A stretch of DNA of 64,000 nucleotides from DASQPR01 sp963727415 (GCA_963727415.1 CAVSGF010000002.1:1922001-1986000); one strand, 5' to 3'; shown: positions 24,810-33,947, numbered from the stretch's first letter. Notes: a model not told the origin generated them from the letters alone. Numbers and translations are program-made.

Positions 24810-25502
24810 GTGACAGCGACCACGACACCGCCTGACGACGGCCGCACATCCGAGTCGCCGGACCGGGACGCGAACGGCTGGCTGGCAGACACCCGCGACT
24901 CCTACGACACCGTCGCGGACGGCTACGCCGACTTCGTCCGCGACTCACTGGCCGGAGAGCCGTACCTGCGGGCGGCCCTGGCGTTATTCGCCGAACTGGT
25001 CCGCACCGCCGGCGGCGGGCCGGTGGCCGACGTCGGCTGCGGACCGGGACACATGACGGCCCACCTGCACGGCCTGGGCGTCGACGCGTTCGGCATCGAC
25101 CTGTCGCCGGCGATGGTCGAACTGGCCCAGCGTGAGCACCCGGGCCTCCGATTCGAGGTGGGTTCGATGACTGACCTGCACCTTGCCGACGCCTCGGCGG
25201 CCGGCGTACTCGCGTCCTGGTCGCTAATCCACATCCCCGACGAGGTGATCCCCACGGTTCTCGCCCACTTCCGGCGGGTCCTGCGCCCGGGCGGACCACT
25301 GCTGGTCGGCTTCCACGTCGGCACCGAAACGCGAGTGAAGACGCAGGGCTACGGCGGCCATCCGATGAAGGTCACAATCCACCTTCGCCAACCTGGCCAG
25401 ATGGCGACCTGGCTGCGCGATGCCGGGTTCACGGTCGACGCCCAGATATTGCTCGGCCCCGACGAACGTCTTCCGGGAGCAATGCTCTTCGCAACCGCCT
25501 AG
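24810..25502 (+). CDS. SAM-dependent methyltransferase
   Basis: 230 residues from GTG 24810, with GGGGAAGGA 8-10 bases upstream. Motif I is VADVGCGPGHMTAHLHGLG, the acidic loop GIDLSPAMV, and the later segment LASWSLIHIPDE is characteristic of a widespread actinobacterial methyltransferase group. The first 35 residues are polar and probably disordered (TPPDDGRTSESPDRDANG). Substrate unknown. A long frame starting at 24597 overlaps the PHP remnant and is not used. Confidence 0.88.
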   Translation: MTATTTPPDDGRTSESPDRDANGWLADTRDSYDTVADGYADFVRDSLAGEPYLRAALALFAELVRTAGGGPVADVGCGPGHMTAHLHGLGVDAFGIDLSPAMVELAQREHPGLRFEVGSMTDLHLADASAAGVLASWSLIHIPDEVIPTVLAHFRRVLRPGGPLLVGFHVGTETRVKTQGYGGHPMKVTIHLRQPGQMATWLRDAGFTVDAQILLGPDERLPGAMLFATA

Positions 25503-25576
25503 TACCCTCCGGGCGATGCCGATCGAAGTCGTGTTCGAGACGACGCCGGCCGTCACACCGCGGTCGGCGGGCACTC

Positions 25577-26062
25577 CTACTGGAGTGAATCGAGTCGTGC
25601 CGCCAGCGCGCGGATGCTCGCCGTACCGCTGTCGAATTCGGCTGAGGCATGGGCGACCATTCGGTAGTCGTGCCCGTCGGCTCCGTGCGCGCACTCCAGA
25701 CCGCCGCGGGCGTAGGCGTCCAGGGCTTCGGTCCATAGGCGTTGCGCCGCCGGATCCGGGATCGCGGCATACCTGCGTGCTTTTCCGACATCGACGATCA
25801 GGTGATAGCAGTGCTGAGCGAGTTGCCAGTCCGGCGCCGCGCCGAGACCGGCCATAGCGGTGAAGTCGCCCGCCAGCGCGTTGATGAGATCGGTACCGCC
25901 GGACGCACGCCAGTGGGCGACCGCCGTCCGGACCGCCTGGCCGGGCAGTGGCGAGGCCCGGACGACCGGCTGGTGCCCGGCGCCGGAGCAGCCGGTGGCC
26001 AAACCCGCGCAGATCACGCAGGCGGCGGACGCCAGCCGCGTGCGGGCCGCGATCATCCTCAT
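25577..26062 (-). CDS. Putative lipoprotein of unknown function
   Basis: About 161 residues. A basic start (MRMIAARTRLASAACVICAG) leads to a lipobox-like LATGC, so the mature protein is probably anchored through Cys. The rest is mostly helical (DLINALAGDFTAMAGLG; LAQHCYHLIVDVGKARRYA) and matches no family I know. ATG 26086 and ATG 26056 are alternative starts. It is convergent with the methyltransferase before it and divergent from the hydrolase at 26245; the 182-base promoter region is locally AT-rich (26100-26150). Confidence 0.6.
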   Translation of the reverse strand: MRMIAARTRLASAACVICAGLATGCSGAGHQPVVRASPLPGQAVRTAVAHWRASGGTDLINALAGDFTAMAGLGAAPDWQLAQHCYHLIVDVGKARRYAAIPDPAAQRLWTEALDAYARGGLECAHGADGHDYRMVAHASAEFDSGTASIRALAARLDSLQ

Positions 26063-26244
26063 GCAGTTCCAGTCCCTACGTCCCACACCTTGCGGGTCGG
26101 TACTACGTTATTAGTAGCATATCGGGTGGTTTTATCCAGGATGATCGTTTTCACCTAGCCCCGTCGCGCGGCGGGCTCTGTCGGACGTGTCTGGCACGAT
26201 GAGCCGTCCGATGACGAACCCACAAGCTTCCTGAGGAGGCCAGC

Positions 26245-27072
26245 GTGCCGCGCCGCACGTCCGTTGAGCTGAACTATGTCGAGGCAGGGGCCGGGGTGCC
26301 GGTCCTGGCGTTGCATGGCTGGACCCCGGATCACCGGTTGATGCTCGGCTGCATCGAGCCGCTGTTCGCCAGGCGTGAGGGGTATCACCGGCTATACCCG
26401 GACCTGCCCGGCATGGGGAAGTCGCCTGCGCCGGAGTCGATCGCCGGATCCGACGACGTTCTCGCCACCATCCAGGACTTCATTGACGACACCATCGGTG
26501 AGCAGCCATTTCTGGTGGTCGGTGAGTCGTACGGCGGCTATCTCGGCCGCGCCGTGGCCATGTCGCGCCGTGACCAGGTGCTCGGGCTGGCGTTGATCTG
26601 CCCGATAGGCGTCAACGTGGAAACCGCCGACCGCGATGTGCCACCGATGACCGTGCTGCGCCCCGATCCGGCGGTGCTCGCCTCGGTCGACTCGCGTTCG
26701 GCGGAGGCGTTTCGCGGCGTCGCTGTGGTCCAGACACCGGAGACGATGCGGCGATTCCTCGCCGAGATCATGACCGGGCTCGACGCGGCGGATTCCGAGG
26801 CCTTGGCTCGCATCCGGCGGCGCTGGGTGCTGACCGCCAATCCGGAGGCCGGCGCCCCTTTCCAGCGGCCGACGCTGATCATCACCGGTCGCCAGGACGA
26901 CAGTGTCGGGTACACCGACCAGTTCGCGCTCCTGCCGCACTATCCACGGGCGACGTTCGCCGTGCTCGACGTGGCCGGGCACAACGCGCAGATCGAGCAG
27001 CCCGAACTGTTCGGCGCTCTCATGCACGAGTGGCTGGACCGGGTCGCGGCCGAATCCGCGTCCGCGACCTGA
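26245..27072 (+). CDS. Alpha/beta hydrolase
   Basis: 275 residues. Oxyanion-hole segment LALHGWTPDH, nucleophile elbow VGESYGGYLG, acid in ITGRQDDSV and the catalytic His in DVAGHNAQIEQP, so the triad is complete. The start is GTG 26245 with GAGGAGG upstream. Likely an esterase, peptidase or C-C hydrolase of the meta-cleavage type; the sequence does not decide. It precedes the PadR-ABC operon, 126 bases before its promoter dyads, and is probably transcribed separately. Confidence 0.88.
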   Translation: MPRRTSVELNYVEAGAGVPVLALHGWTPDHRLMLGCIEPLFARREGYHRLYPDLPGMGKSPAPESIAGSDDVLATIQDFIDDTIGEQPFLVVGESYGGYLGRAVAMSRRDQVLGLALICPIGVNVETADRDVPPMTVLRPDPAVLASVDSRSAEAFRGVAVVQTPETMRRFLAEIMTGLDAADSEALARIRRRWVLTANPEAGAPFQRPTLIITGRQDDSVGYTDQFALLPHYPRATFAVLDVAGHNAQIEQPELFGALMHEWLDRVAAESASAT

Positions 27073-27155
27073 GCAACGACTTCAGCGCCCGGCGTCCGGC
27101 TCCTGCCCTTGGCTGGCCGCCTGCGAACCGAATACCCGCCCTGGGACATGGCGCA

Positions 27156-27183
27156 CCCGGTGTATACACCGGGTGTATACACC
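27156..27183. promoter_or_regulatory. Tandem GTGTATACAC dyads, PadR operator
   Basis: CCCGGTGTATACACCGGG (27156-27173) is a perfect 18-bp palindrome. GGTGTATACACC (27172-27183) repeats the core immediately afterwards with a 14-base period. The pair lies directly upstream of the padR start at 27199, overlapping the likely promoter. PadR proteins bind such TGTATACA-like dyads. Confidence 0.78.
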
Positions 27184-27198
27184 GGGTAGAGTGCGCTC

Positions 27199-27723
27199 AT
27201 GAGCGTTCCTTTGACACTCCTCGGCCTGCTGGAGCGACGGCCCAGCCATGGCTACGACCTGAAACGGGACTACGACACGTATTTCGGCCGCGGCAAGCCG
27301 CTGCCGTTCGGGCAGGTCTACACCACGCTGGGCCGCCTGGCCCGGGACGGCAAAGTGATGATCAGCGAGATCGGCCCCGGCGAAGGCCCCGACCGTAAGC
27401 GCTACGTGATCACCGATCGTGGCGCGACCGAGTTTGACACCTGGCTGGCCGAGCCGGTCGAGCCGGAGCCGCACCTCCAATCGATACTGTTCGGCAAGGT
27501 CGTGCTCGCCCTAATGCTGGGCCGGGCCGCAAACGAATACCTGGATTTGCAGCGACGCGCGCACCTGCAGCGCATGCGCGAGCTCACCTCGCTCAAGAGC
27601 AGCGGCAACCTGTTCGACACGTTCCTCGCCGACCATGCGCTCTTCCACCTCGAGGCGGATCTGCGCTGGATCGACATGACCGTGGCGCGACTGGACACCC
27701 TGGCCGCGGCGGTGCGGTCATGA
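27199..27723 (+). CDS. PadR family transcriptional regulator
   Basis: 174 residues. The PadR winged helix is clear: LTLLGLLERRPSHGYDLKRDYD, then GQVYTTLGRLARDGKV and the wing GPDRKRYVITDRG. The C-terminal helical domain (residues 90-170) mediates dimerisation. Start ATG 27199. The last 4 bases overlap the ABC ATPase start, so padR, ATPase and permease are co-transcribed, and two GTGTATACAC dyads upstream make the operon self-regulated. PadR-linked ABC exporters usually respond to a toxic ligand or antibiotic. Confidence 0.93.
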   Translation: MSVPLTLLGLLERRPSHGYDLKRDYDTYFGRGKPLPFGQVYTTLGRLARDGKVMISEIGPGEGPDRKRYVITDRGATEFDTWLAEPVEPEPHLQSILFGKVVLALMLGRAANEYLDLQRRAHLQRMRELTSLKSSGNLFDTFLADHALFHLEADLRWIDMTVARLDTLAAAVRS

Positions 27724-28394
27724 GCCCGCTGATCGAGGCCTGCGACATCAGCTTGTCGTTCGGGGCCACGCCTGCGTTGCGCGGCGCCAGCGTCGCCGCC
27801 GAACCCGGCGAGATCGTGGCCGTGATGGGGCCGAGCGGCTCGGGAAAGTCCACTCTGCTGCACTGCCTGGCCGGGATCCTGGTACCCGGCGCCGGCCAGG
27901 TGCGATTCCGCGGCGAGCGGGTGGACACGTGGGACGAGACCGCGCGCAGCACGTTCCGGCGCGACCACTGCGGCTTCGTGTTCCAGTTCGGGCAACTGGT
28001 CCCGGAGCTGACCGCCGAGGAGAACGTGGCTCTTCCGCTGCTGATCGGAGGCGTGCGGCGGGGCCTGGCACTGGAGCAGGCCCGAAGCTGGTTCGATCGT
28101 CTCGACCTCGCCGGGCTTGAGGGCCGACGGTCCGGCGAGCTGTCCGGCGGGCAGGCGCAGCGGGTCGCGCTGGCGCGTGGATTGGTGGCCGATCCGGCGG
28201 TGTTGTTCGCCGACGAGCCGACCGGTGCGCTGGACTCGCTGGCCGGGGAGCGGGTCATGGAGCTGCTGGTCAGCTCGGCCCGTGACAAGGGGATAACGGT
28301 CATCCTGGTCACGCACGAAGCGCGGGTCGCCGCGTACGCGGATCGAGAGGTCATCGTCCGCGACGGGCGCACCACCTCAATGGTGGCGTCGTGA
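27720..28394 (+). CDS. ABC transporter ATP-binding protein (MacB/LolD type)
   Basis: 224 residues. Walker A GPSGSGKST (37-45), Q-loop region FVFQFGQLVPELTAEENVALP, signature LSGGQAQRVALARGL, Walker B VLFADEPTGALDS and the switch THEARVA are all intact. The DEPTGALDS sequence and the FtsX-type partner downstream identify the type VII mechanotransmission/lipoprotein-export family. It overlaps padR by 4 bases and the permease gene by 4 bases. Confidence 0.95.
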   Translation: MSPLIEACDISLSFGATPALRGASVAAEPGEIVAVMGPSGSGKSTLLHCLAGILVPGAGQVRFRGERVDTWDETARSTFRRDHCGFVFQFGQLVPELTAEENVALPLLIGGVRRGLALEQARSWFDRLDLAGLEGRRSGELSGGQAQRVALARGLVADPAVLFADEPTGALDSLAGERVMELLVSSARDKGITVILVTHEARVAAYADREVIVRDGRTTSMVAS

Positions 28395-30649
28395 CCGGGG
28401 GTGGCATGGTCCGGTTCGGGGCGCGGCTCGCCGTGGCCACCGGCCGGGAGGCGCTGACCCGGCTGGTCATCATCGCCGTCGCGGTCGGGCTCGGCACCGG
28501 CATGCTGCTGCTGACGCTGTCAGCCATCAACGGTCTCAATTCACAGAACGCCCGGTACGCGTGGCTCAATACCAGTGCATCGACCGTCGCCGCGGACCCG
28601 TCGGCCGATCCACTGTGGTGGCGGATCAGCGGCGACTACTACGACGGCTCCACAATCGGCCGGATCGACGTCGCCACCACCGGACCCCGGTCGCCGCTAC
28701 CGCCGGGCGTCTCCCGGCTGCCGAGTGCCGGCGAGTTCGTCGCGTCCCCGGCGATGGTCCGGCTACTTGCCTCGGCGCCTTCGGACCAGCTCGGCGACCG
28801 CTATCCCGGCCGGCTGACCGGTACCATCGGCCCGGCCGGGCTACCGTCACCGGATTCGCTGATCATCATCGTGGGCGGCACCGTGGACGCGGTGTCCCAT
28901 CTTCCCGGCGCGACCCAGGTCTCACGGATCGCGTCGGTAGCGCCGGGCAACTGCAAAGGTTGCGGAATCGGCATCCGGTCGGCCGGTATAGAGCTGGTGC
29001 TGTCGGTGACCGCCGCGGCTCTGCTGTTCCCGGTCCTCATCTTCATCGGCGCGGCGACGCGGCTGGCCGCCGCCCGGCGGGAGCAGAGGTTCGCCGCGAT
29101 GCGCCTGCTCGGCGCGACACCGTGGCAGGTATCGGTGGTGTCGGCGGTCGAGTCCACCGTCGCCGCCATCGCGGGCACCGCGATGGGCTTCGGCCTGTTC
29201 TTCGCGTTCCGTGGCCCCGCCGCCGGGATCAACCTGACCGGCGCGACCTTCTTTCCAGGGGACCTCGCGCTCAATCTCGCCGACATAACCGGCGTCGCGG
29301 TCGGCGTCCCGGTCGGCGCCGCGCTGGCCGGTGCCATCGCGCTACGCCGGGTCCGCATCTCGCCGCTGGGGGTCACCCGGCGCGCGACGCCCCGACCGCC
29401 ACGCGCGTACCGGCTGATCCCGCTCGCGGCCGGGATAGGCGAGCTCGCGTACTTCGTCGGCCGCCGGCCAGCGACGTCGATCGGTCAGGTCGAGGCGTTC
29501 CTACCCGGGTTCCTGATCATCATGGCCGGGCTGGTCATCGCAGGTCCGTGGCTCACCATGGTGGGGGCGCGCCTGCTCGCGCGACGATCCAGCCGGCCCG
29601 CCACGCTCATCGCCGCCCGCCGGTTGGCCGACAACCCGTCCGCCGCGTTCCGGGCGGTTAGCGGACTGGTTCTGGCGTTGTTCGTCACCACTGTCGCCAC
29701 TGGGGTCATCACAACGATCGTCGCCAACCGCGGCGTAAAGAGCACCGGCTTGCCCCACACGCTGATGGTAAAGGACTGGCCGGCGGGCTCGAACCAACCG
29801 ACCACGCTTCCGGCCGGCTTGCTGTCCGGCCTGCGCTCAACGCCGGGTGTGGTGAGCGTGACCGTGGTACGCGCCAACCCGGCACCGCCTCCTCGCGTTG
29901 TCGTGGTAGAGGGCCAGAAGGTGCCAACCCCGCCGCAGTACCTGCCTGGCTTGGTGGACTGTGCCAGCCTGGCCGCCGACCCGGGCCTGGGGCGATGCCC
30001 GGATGGGGCCACCACCGCCCAGGTGTTCACCGATTTTACAAGGCCGGATATCGCCGCCACGCAGGTGCGGTGGCCGGCCGCGCCGCAGACCGCTAGCCAG
30101 CTCGACGCGTTGCCGGTCGCCTCGATCGCCGTCCACACCGACGGGGCGGCGCGGACCCTGGAACGGGTCCGGACCCTACTGGAAACCGGGCTACCCGATA
30201 CCGGTCACCCGCCGGCCACCGACGGCGACCACGCCACTGACCACACCAAGAATCTGGCCGGATGGCGGCAACTGGCGAATGTGGTGATCCTGGCGAGCCT
30301 GCCGATCGCCGGCTGCAGCCTGGCGGTCAGCATCGCCGGTGGGCTCACCGAGCGCAAGCGGCCGTTCAGCCTGCTGCGCCTGGCCGGTGTGCGGATCCGC
30401 ACGTTGCGGGCCGTGGTCGCGATGGAGAGTGCCGTTCCGCTGCTGGCGGTGGCGGTGATCGCGATCGGCGCCGGGCTGGTCGGCGCGCAGCTGTTCCTCC
30501 GTGCCCAGATGGACTACACGCTGCGGCCACTCGGAGCGGAGTACTACGCGGTGACGCTCGCCGGGCTGGCTGTCTCGCTGGCGATGATCGGATCGACGCT
30601 GCCGCTGCTGGAACGCATCACCGGTCCGGAGACGGCCCGCAACGAGTGA
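28391..30649 (+). CDS. FtsX-like ABC permease
   Basis: 752 residues with two FtsX domains. Transmembrane helices are seen at about 18-40, in three helices around 195-310, further helices around 360-430, and a final group of three from about residue 635; the large soluble stretches between helices 1 and 2 (40-195) and about 440-630 face outward. The motifs RLLGATPWQV and RLAGVRIRTLR are the coupling elements at the starts of each half. It pairs with the ATPase at 27720. Function is probably export of, or resistance to, a membrane-active compound; no substrate clue is present. Confidence 0.92.
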   Translation: MTGGGMVRFGARLAVATGREALTRLVIIAVAVGLGTGMLLLTLSAINGLNSQNARYAWLNTSASTVAADPSADPLWWRISGDYYDGSTIGRIDVATTGPRSPLPPGVSRLPSAGEFVASPAMVRLLASAPSDQLGDRYPGRLTGTIGPAGLPSPDSLIIIVGGTVDAVSHLPGATQVSRIASVAPGNCKGCGIGIRSAGIELVLSVTAAALLFPVLIFIGAATRLAAARREQRFAAMRLLGATPWQVSVVSAVESTVAAIAGTAMGFGLFFAFRGPAAGINLTGATFFPGDLALNLADITGVAVGVPVGAALAGAIALRRVRISPLGVTRRATPRPPRAYRLIPLAAGIGELAYFVGRRPATSIGQVEAFLPGFLIIMAGLVIAGPWLTMVGARLLARRSSRPATLIAARRLADNPSAAFRAVSGLVLALFVTTVATGVITTIVANRGVKSTGLPHTLMVKDWPAGSNQPTTLPAGLLSGLRSTPGVVSVTVVRANPAPPPRVVVVEGQKVPTPPQYLPGLVDCASLAADPGLGRCPDGATTAQVFTDFTRPDIAATQVRWPAAPQTASQLDALPVASIAVHTDGAARTLERVRTLLETGLPDTGHPPATDGDHATDHTKNLAGWRQLANVVILASLPIAGCSLAVSIAGGLTERKRPFSLLRLAGVRIRTLRAVVAMESAVPLLAVAVIAIGAGLVGAQLFLRAQMDYTLRPLGAEYYAVTLAGLAVSLAMIGSTLPLLERITGPETARNE

Positions 30650-30783
30650 CCCGTGGACGAGGCGCGGCGTTAATGAGCCGGGCGCGTGAATGAGGCCGGG
30701 CGGTACCGGATCGGACAGGTCGAAAGACTCTGCCTCGGCGGTGTCGCCCGGCAGACGATGAGGAATACCCCCTTACTGAGGAA

Positions 30784-32103
30784 GTGATGGGCGTGCGACC
30801 ACGAGTGCGCCTTCTCGCCATCGCCGGCGCGGTCTGCCTGCTTCTCGGTTCATGCACGGCCGGCAGCGAGCACCCGTCGGGCAACGCCACACTGGGTACC
30901 CCGTCGGGCACGGCCAGCAGCGAACAGCCGCCGGGAGCCAGCGGCTCCGCTACCGCACCGGCCGTCACCGCGACATTGCCGCCCAACTTGCTGGGCAAAG
31001 ACATCGAGGTGATCCCCACCAGCCAGAAGGTCGTCGCGCTGACGTTCGACGCGGGCGCGAACGCTGACGGCCTGAGTTCGATCCTGTCCACGCTGGCCGG
31101 CCAGCACGTACCCGCCACGTTCTTCCTTACCGGATCGTGGGCCAAGGCCTACCCGGCCGCGGTCAAGAACCTCGCCACCGCCGGATACCGGCTCGGCAAC
31201 CACACCGCCACCCATGCGCACTTGCCCGCCCTGTCCGACACCGCTATCACCGGCGAGCTGTCGACAGGCCGCAGCCAGATCATGGCGGCCGGCGGTTCCG
31301 ACCCCAGGCCGTTGTTCCGGTTCCCGTTCGGTGACCGCACCGCGCACACCATCGCGGTGGTCAACGCGGCCGGCTACATCCCGGTGCGCTGGACCGTCGA
31401 CACCCTCGGCTGGAAGGGCACGAGCGGCGGGGTGACCACGCAGACCGTCATCAACCGTACGGTCGCCGGTGCGCGGCCCGGCGAGATCGTGCTGATGCAC
31501 GTCGGATCCAACCCGGACGACCACACCACGCTGGACGCGGCCGCGCTGCCGACGGTCATCGCCAAGCTGAAGGCCCTCGGGTACGGGTTCGTTACGCTCG
31601 ACGCGCTCCTCAACGGCACGTCGAGTGGTGGCGGCGTCGTCGGGCCCGGCTGCGACAGCCTGGCGTGGCGGACGGCGCCGGTGACGGTCAGCCACAACCC
31701 GGCGGTGCCGCCGGTTCCCACGGTCACCGGCGTCCGCGCCGGTACCCACCCGGAGTGCCGCTACGACCGGGTCGTCTTCGACATCACCGGACCGTTGCCC
31801 GCCTATGAGATCCGCTACGTCACGCACGTGACCGCCGACCCGTCCGGCAAGGCCGTCACGGTCCCCGGCGGCGGCACCGCCTACCTGCTCGTCACGCTGC
31901 ATCCGGCCCAGGCGCACAACGACGCGGGAGCGGCCACGATCACGGTCCGCAGCGCCGCGCTCGGCTACCCGAGCCTCAAGGGCTACACGGTTACCGAGGA
32001 TTTCGAGGGCTACGTGAGCATCGCGCTCGGCCTGGCCAGCCACGTCCAGATCCGGGTGGGCGAACTGACCGGGCGCCTGTACGTGGATGTGGCCTATACG
32101 TGA
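30784..32103 (+). CDS. Polysaccharide deacetylase-AMIN-like lipoprotein
   Basis: 439 residues. Lipobox LLLGSC (Cys24). Residues 80-270 form a NodB (CE4) domain: VVALTFDAGAN at motif 1, NHTATHAHL at motif 2 (the two metal His) and FRFPFGDR at motif 3. In motif 1 the second Asp of the usual TFDDG, a metal ligand, is Ala; this occurs in some CE4 proteins. A C-terminal domain of about 150 residues (CRYDRVVFDITG to GRLYVDVAYT) is of the AMIN-like kind found in actinobacterial lipoproteins. The protein probably acts on cell-wall glycan outside the membrane. GTG 30784 or ATG 30787 start. Confidence 0.88.
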   Translation: MMGVRPRVRLLAIAGAVCLLLGSCTAGSEHPSGNATLGTPSGTASSEQPPGASGSATAPAVTATLPPNLLGKDIEVIPTSQKVVALTFDAGANADGLSSILSTLAGQHVPATFFLTGSWAKAYPAAVKNLATAGYRLGNHTATHAHLPALSDTAITGELSTGRSQIMAAGGSDPRPLFRFPFGDRTAHTIAVVNAAGYIPVRWTVDTLGWKGTSGGVTTQTVINRTVAGARPGEIVLMHVGSNPDDHTTLDAAALPTVIAKLKALGYGFVTLDALLNGTSSGGGVVGPGCDSLAWRTAPVTVSHNPAVPPVPTVTGVRAGTHPECRYDRVVFDITGPLPAYEIRYVTHVTADPSGKAVTVPGGGTAYLLVTLHPAQAHNDAGAATITVRSAALGYPSLKGYTVTEDFEGYVSIALGLASHVQIRVGELTGRLYVDVAYT

Positions 32104-32122
32104 TCGTGACGGATCCGCCACG

Positions 32123-33055
32123 CTATGACGTGGCTGACCCTTCCGGATCGTCGCCGGTGAGCGACTTGGCAAACCAGTGGTGGGCGTACGGCTCGTCGTT
32201 GTAGCGCTCGACTTCGCGGTACCCGGCCGCGCGGTACAGCCCGATCGCCTCATACAGGTTCCGGTTCGTGTCCAGCCGTACCGTCTGCCAGCCGCGCTCG
32301 GCGGCGTGGCGTTCCAGGCCGGTGAGGATGCGTTTGCCGACGCCCATGCCCCGGACCGCGCCGGATACCCACAGCCGTTTGATCTCGGCCGGCGCACGCG
32401 GGTGCAGCTTGATCGCGCCGCATCCCACCGGTTCCGACGACAGGCTGGCCAGCAGGAACAAGCCGGCGGGCGGCACCAGTTCATCGTCGCGGACGGCGAG
32501 GCTGCGGGTCGGCTCGAAGCCGTCGTCGAACCGCGCGGCGATCTCCCGGACGTACGCGCGCAGGCAGGCGCGGGCGCGTGGGTCGCTCGGCGGACACGGT
32601 TCGATGGTGATCATCGATGCCATCAGCAGGCGCTCGACGTCGCGCATCGCGGTGACCAGCCGGTCCCGTTGCGGATCGTCCAGCGGCCTCAGGATCGATT
32701 CGGCCAGTTCGTCGGAGCGCTGGTCGAGCGCCGTCCATTCGGCTTGTCCGGCCCCGGTCAGCGTCGCGGTGCGCACCCGGCCGTCACCGGCGGCCGGGGC
32801 GACCGTGATCAGGCCGTCGGCTTCAAGGGCGCGCAGCAGCCGACTCAGGTATCCCGCGTCCAGCCCGAGCCGGGCTCGCAGCGCGGCGACCTCGGCCGCG
32901 TCCGGCCCGATCTCCCAGAGCAGGCGGGCCTGGGCCAGGGGCCGTCCACGTGCGAGGTAGGTGTCGTCGAGCGCGCCGATCCGCTGGGTAACGGTGCGGT
33001 TGAACCGCCGTACCGTCGAGATGAGATCCGGACCTACACCGAGATGCGCTTCCAT
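32123..33055 (-). CDS. MarR-GNAT fusion: regulator with acetyltransferase domain
   Basis: 310 residues. Residues 1-150 are a MarR winged helix (AALRARLGLDAGYLSRLLRALE, wing AAGDGRVRTATLTGAG); residues 155-305 are a GNAT domain with acetyl-CoA loop VRGMGVGKRIL and ending AIGLYRAAGYREV. Such fusions are known in actinobacteria and proteobacteria and may acetylate a small molecule that also modulates DNA binding. The ATG at 33055 lies inside a 42-bp perfect dyad, so the protein probably blocks its own transcription. Convergent with the deacetylase gene, 19 bases apart. Confidence 0.92.
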   Translation of the reverse strand: MEAHLGVGPDLISTVRRFNRTVTQRIGALDDTYLARGRPLAQARLLWEIGPDAAEVAALRARLGLDAGYLSRLLRALEADGLITVAPAAGDGRVRTATLTGAGQAEWTALDQRSDELAESILRPLDDPQRDRLVTAMRDVERLLMASMITIEPCPPSDPRARACLRAYVREIAARFDDGFEPTRSLAVRDDELVPPAGLFLLASLSSEPVGCGAIKLHPRAPAEIKRLWVSGAVRGMGVGKRILTGLERHAAERGWQTVRLDTNRNLYEAIGLYRAAGYREVERYNDEPYAHHWFAKSLTGDDPEGSATS

Positions 33056-33111
33056 TTACCTGACTTTAGTCAGGTAAATGGAAGCGCGGAAGTGTTACCT
33101 GACTTACGTCA
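33046..33111. promoter_or_regulatory. 42-bp perfect dyad overlapping a start codon, plus second half-decayed copy
   Basis: Arms GCGCTTCCATTTACCTGAC (33046-33064) and its exact complement (33069-33087) flank the spacer TTTA. A second copy, TTACCTGAC-TTAC-GTCA (33095-33111), has a conserved left half and a shortened right half. The MarR-GNAT start codon (33053-33055) is in the left arm. A pseudogenised methyltransferase is divergent on the other side. Confidence 0.85.
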
Positions 33112-33235
33112 AACATCGTGGCGGGATGGTGAGCACTCATCGGGGGGCGTCCTCGATGCAGGCCGCCGCGCTCCGAGCACGAGGCACGCCATCGATTCCG
33201 CGCCGCGAACGGCCGGGTCGGCGGACGATGACGAT

Positions 33236-33912
33236 ATGGATGCCGAGACCCGGCCTGACCTGGCACACGCGTTCGACAGCATCGGCGAGCGGTACGGCGA
33301 CGCGTTCACCAGCAAGCCTGGCCAGCTCACCGCCACCGACTGGGTGGTCGAGCAGGCCCGGCGTCTGGACCACACGGTGTCCCGGCCCCTGGTCATCGAC
33401 GTTGGCTGCGGCACCGGCCTGCCGACCGCTCGCCGGCTGATCGGCGCCGGCTGATCGGCGCCGGCTGCGAGGTGGCCGGCGTCGACATCTCACCCGTGAT
33501 GGTCGACATGGCCCGCCGCAACGTCCCGGAAGCCATCTTCGTGGAGCGGGACCTGGCGGATCTGGAGGGCCTGCATCCTCCGGCGGAGCGGTTCGAGGCG
33601 GCCACCGCGTCCTTCTCACTCCTGGTCTTGACCCGTGCCGATATCGCCCGGACCCTCGACGCGATCGGAGCCGTGCTGCGTCCAGGGGCGGCCTTCGCGA
33701 CCGGAATGGTGGAGGGCGACACCGACTTCCTGCTACGCGACTTCCTCGGCTCCCGGGTACCTCTCACCGCGTACCCGAGCCCGGAGTCGGCGGCGCTGCT
33801 GGATGCGCACGGCTTCACCGTGGCCGAGCAGTGGACGGAGCCTTGGCATGGCCCGGACGGGCCGGCCCAGACGCACATCTACAGCTGCTGCGTGCGAACC
33901 GGCGGTCGGTGA
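33236..33912 (+). pseudogene. Methyltransferase gene split by a 14-bp tandem duplication
   Basis: From ATG 33236 the frame reads AHAFDSIGERYGDAF through VIDVGCGTGLPTARRLIGAG and stops at 33452-33454. The continuation GCEVAGVDISPVMVDMARRN runs in another frame to 33912 with all later methyltransferase features. CTGATCGGCGCCGG is present twice in tandem (33437-33450 and 33451-33464); removing one copy restores a single 221-residue SAM methyltransferase. The change is recent, because both halves are otherwise undamaged, or it is an assembly error. Confidence 0.85.
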
Positions 33913-33924
33913 CGGACCGCCGGT
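33898..33924. terminator. GC-rich hairpin, likely terminator
   Basis: ACCGGCGGTC (33898-33907) pairs with GACCGCCGGT (33915-33924) across a 7-base loop containing the stop codon of the split methyltransferase gene. A second smaller stem follows (CCCGGC...GCCGGG, about 33928-33945), just before the convergent TfoX-like gene's stop. No T-run, as is usual in actinomycetes. Confidence 0.6.
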
Positions 33925-33947
33925 CGCCCGGCGAGTCTGCCGGGCAG

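Noticed and set aside
30850..32484. 544-codon minus-strand frame
   Set aside because: Opposite the deacetylase gene; no recognisable domain and typical shadow composition.
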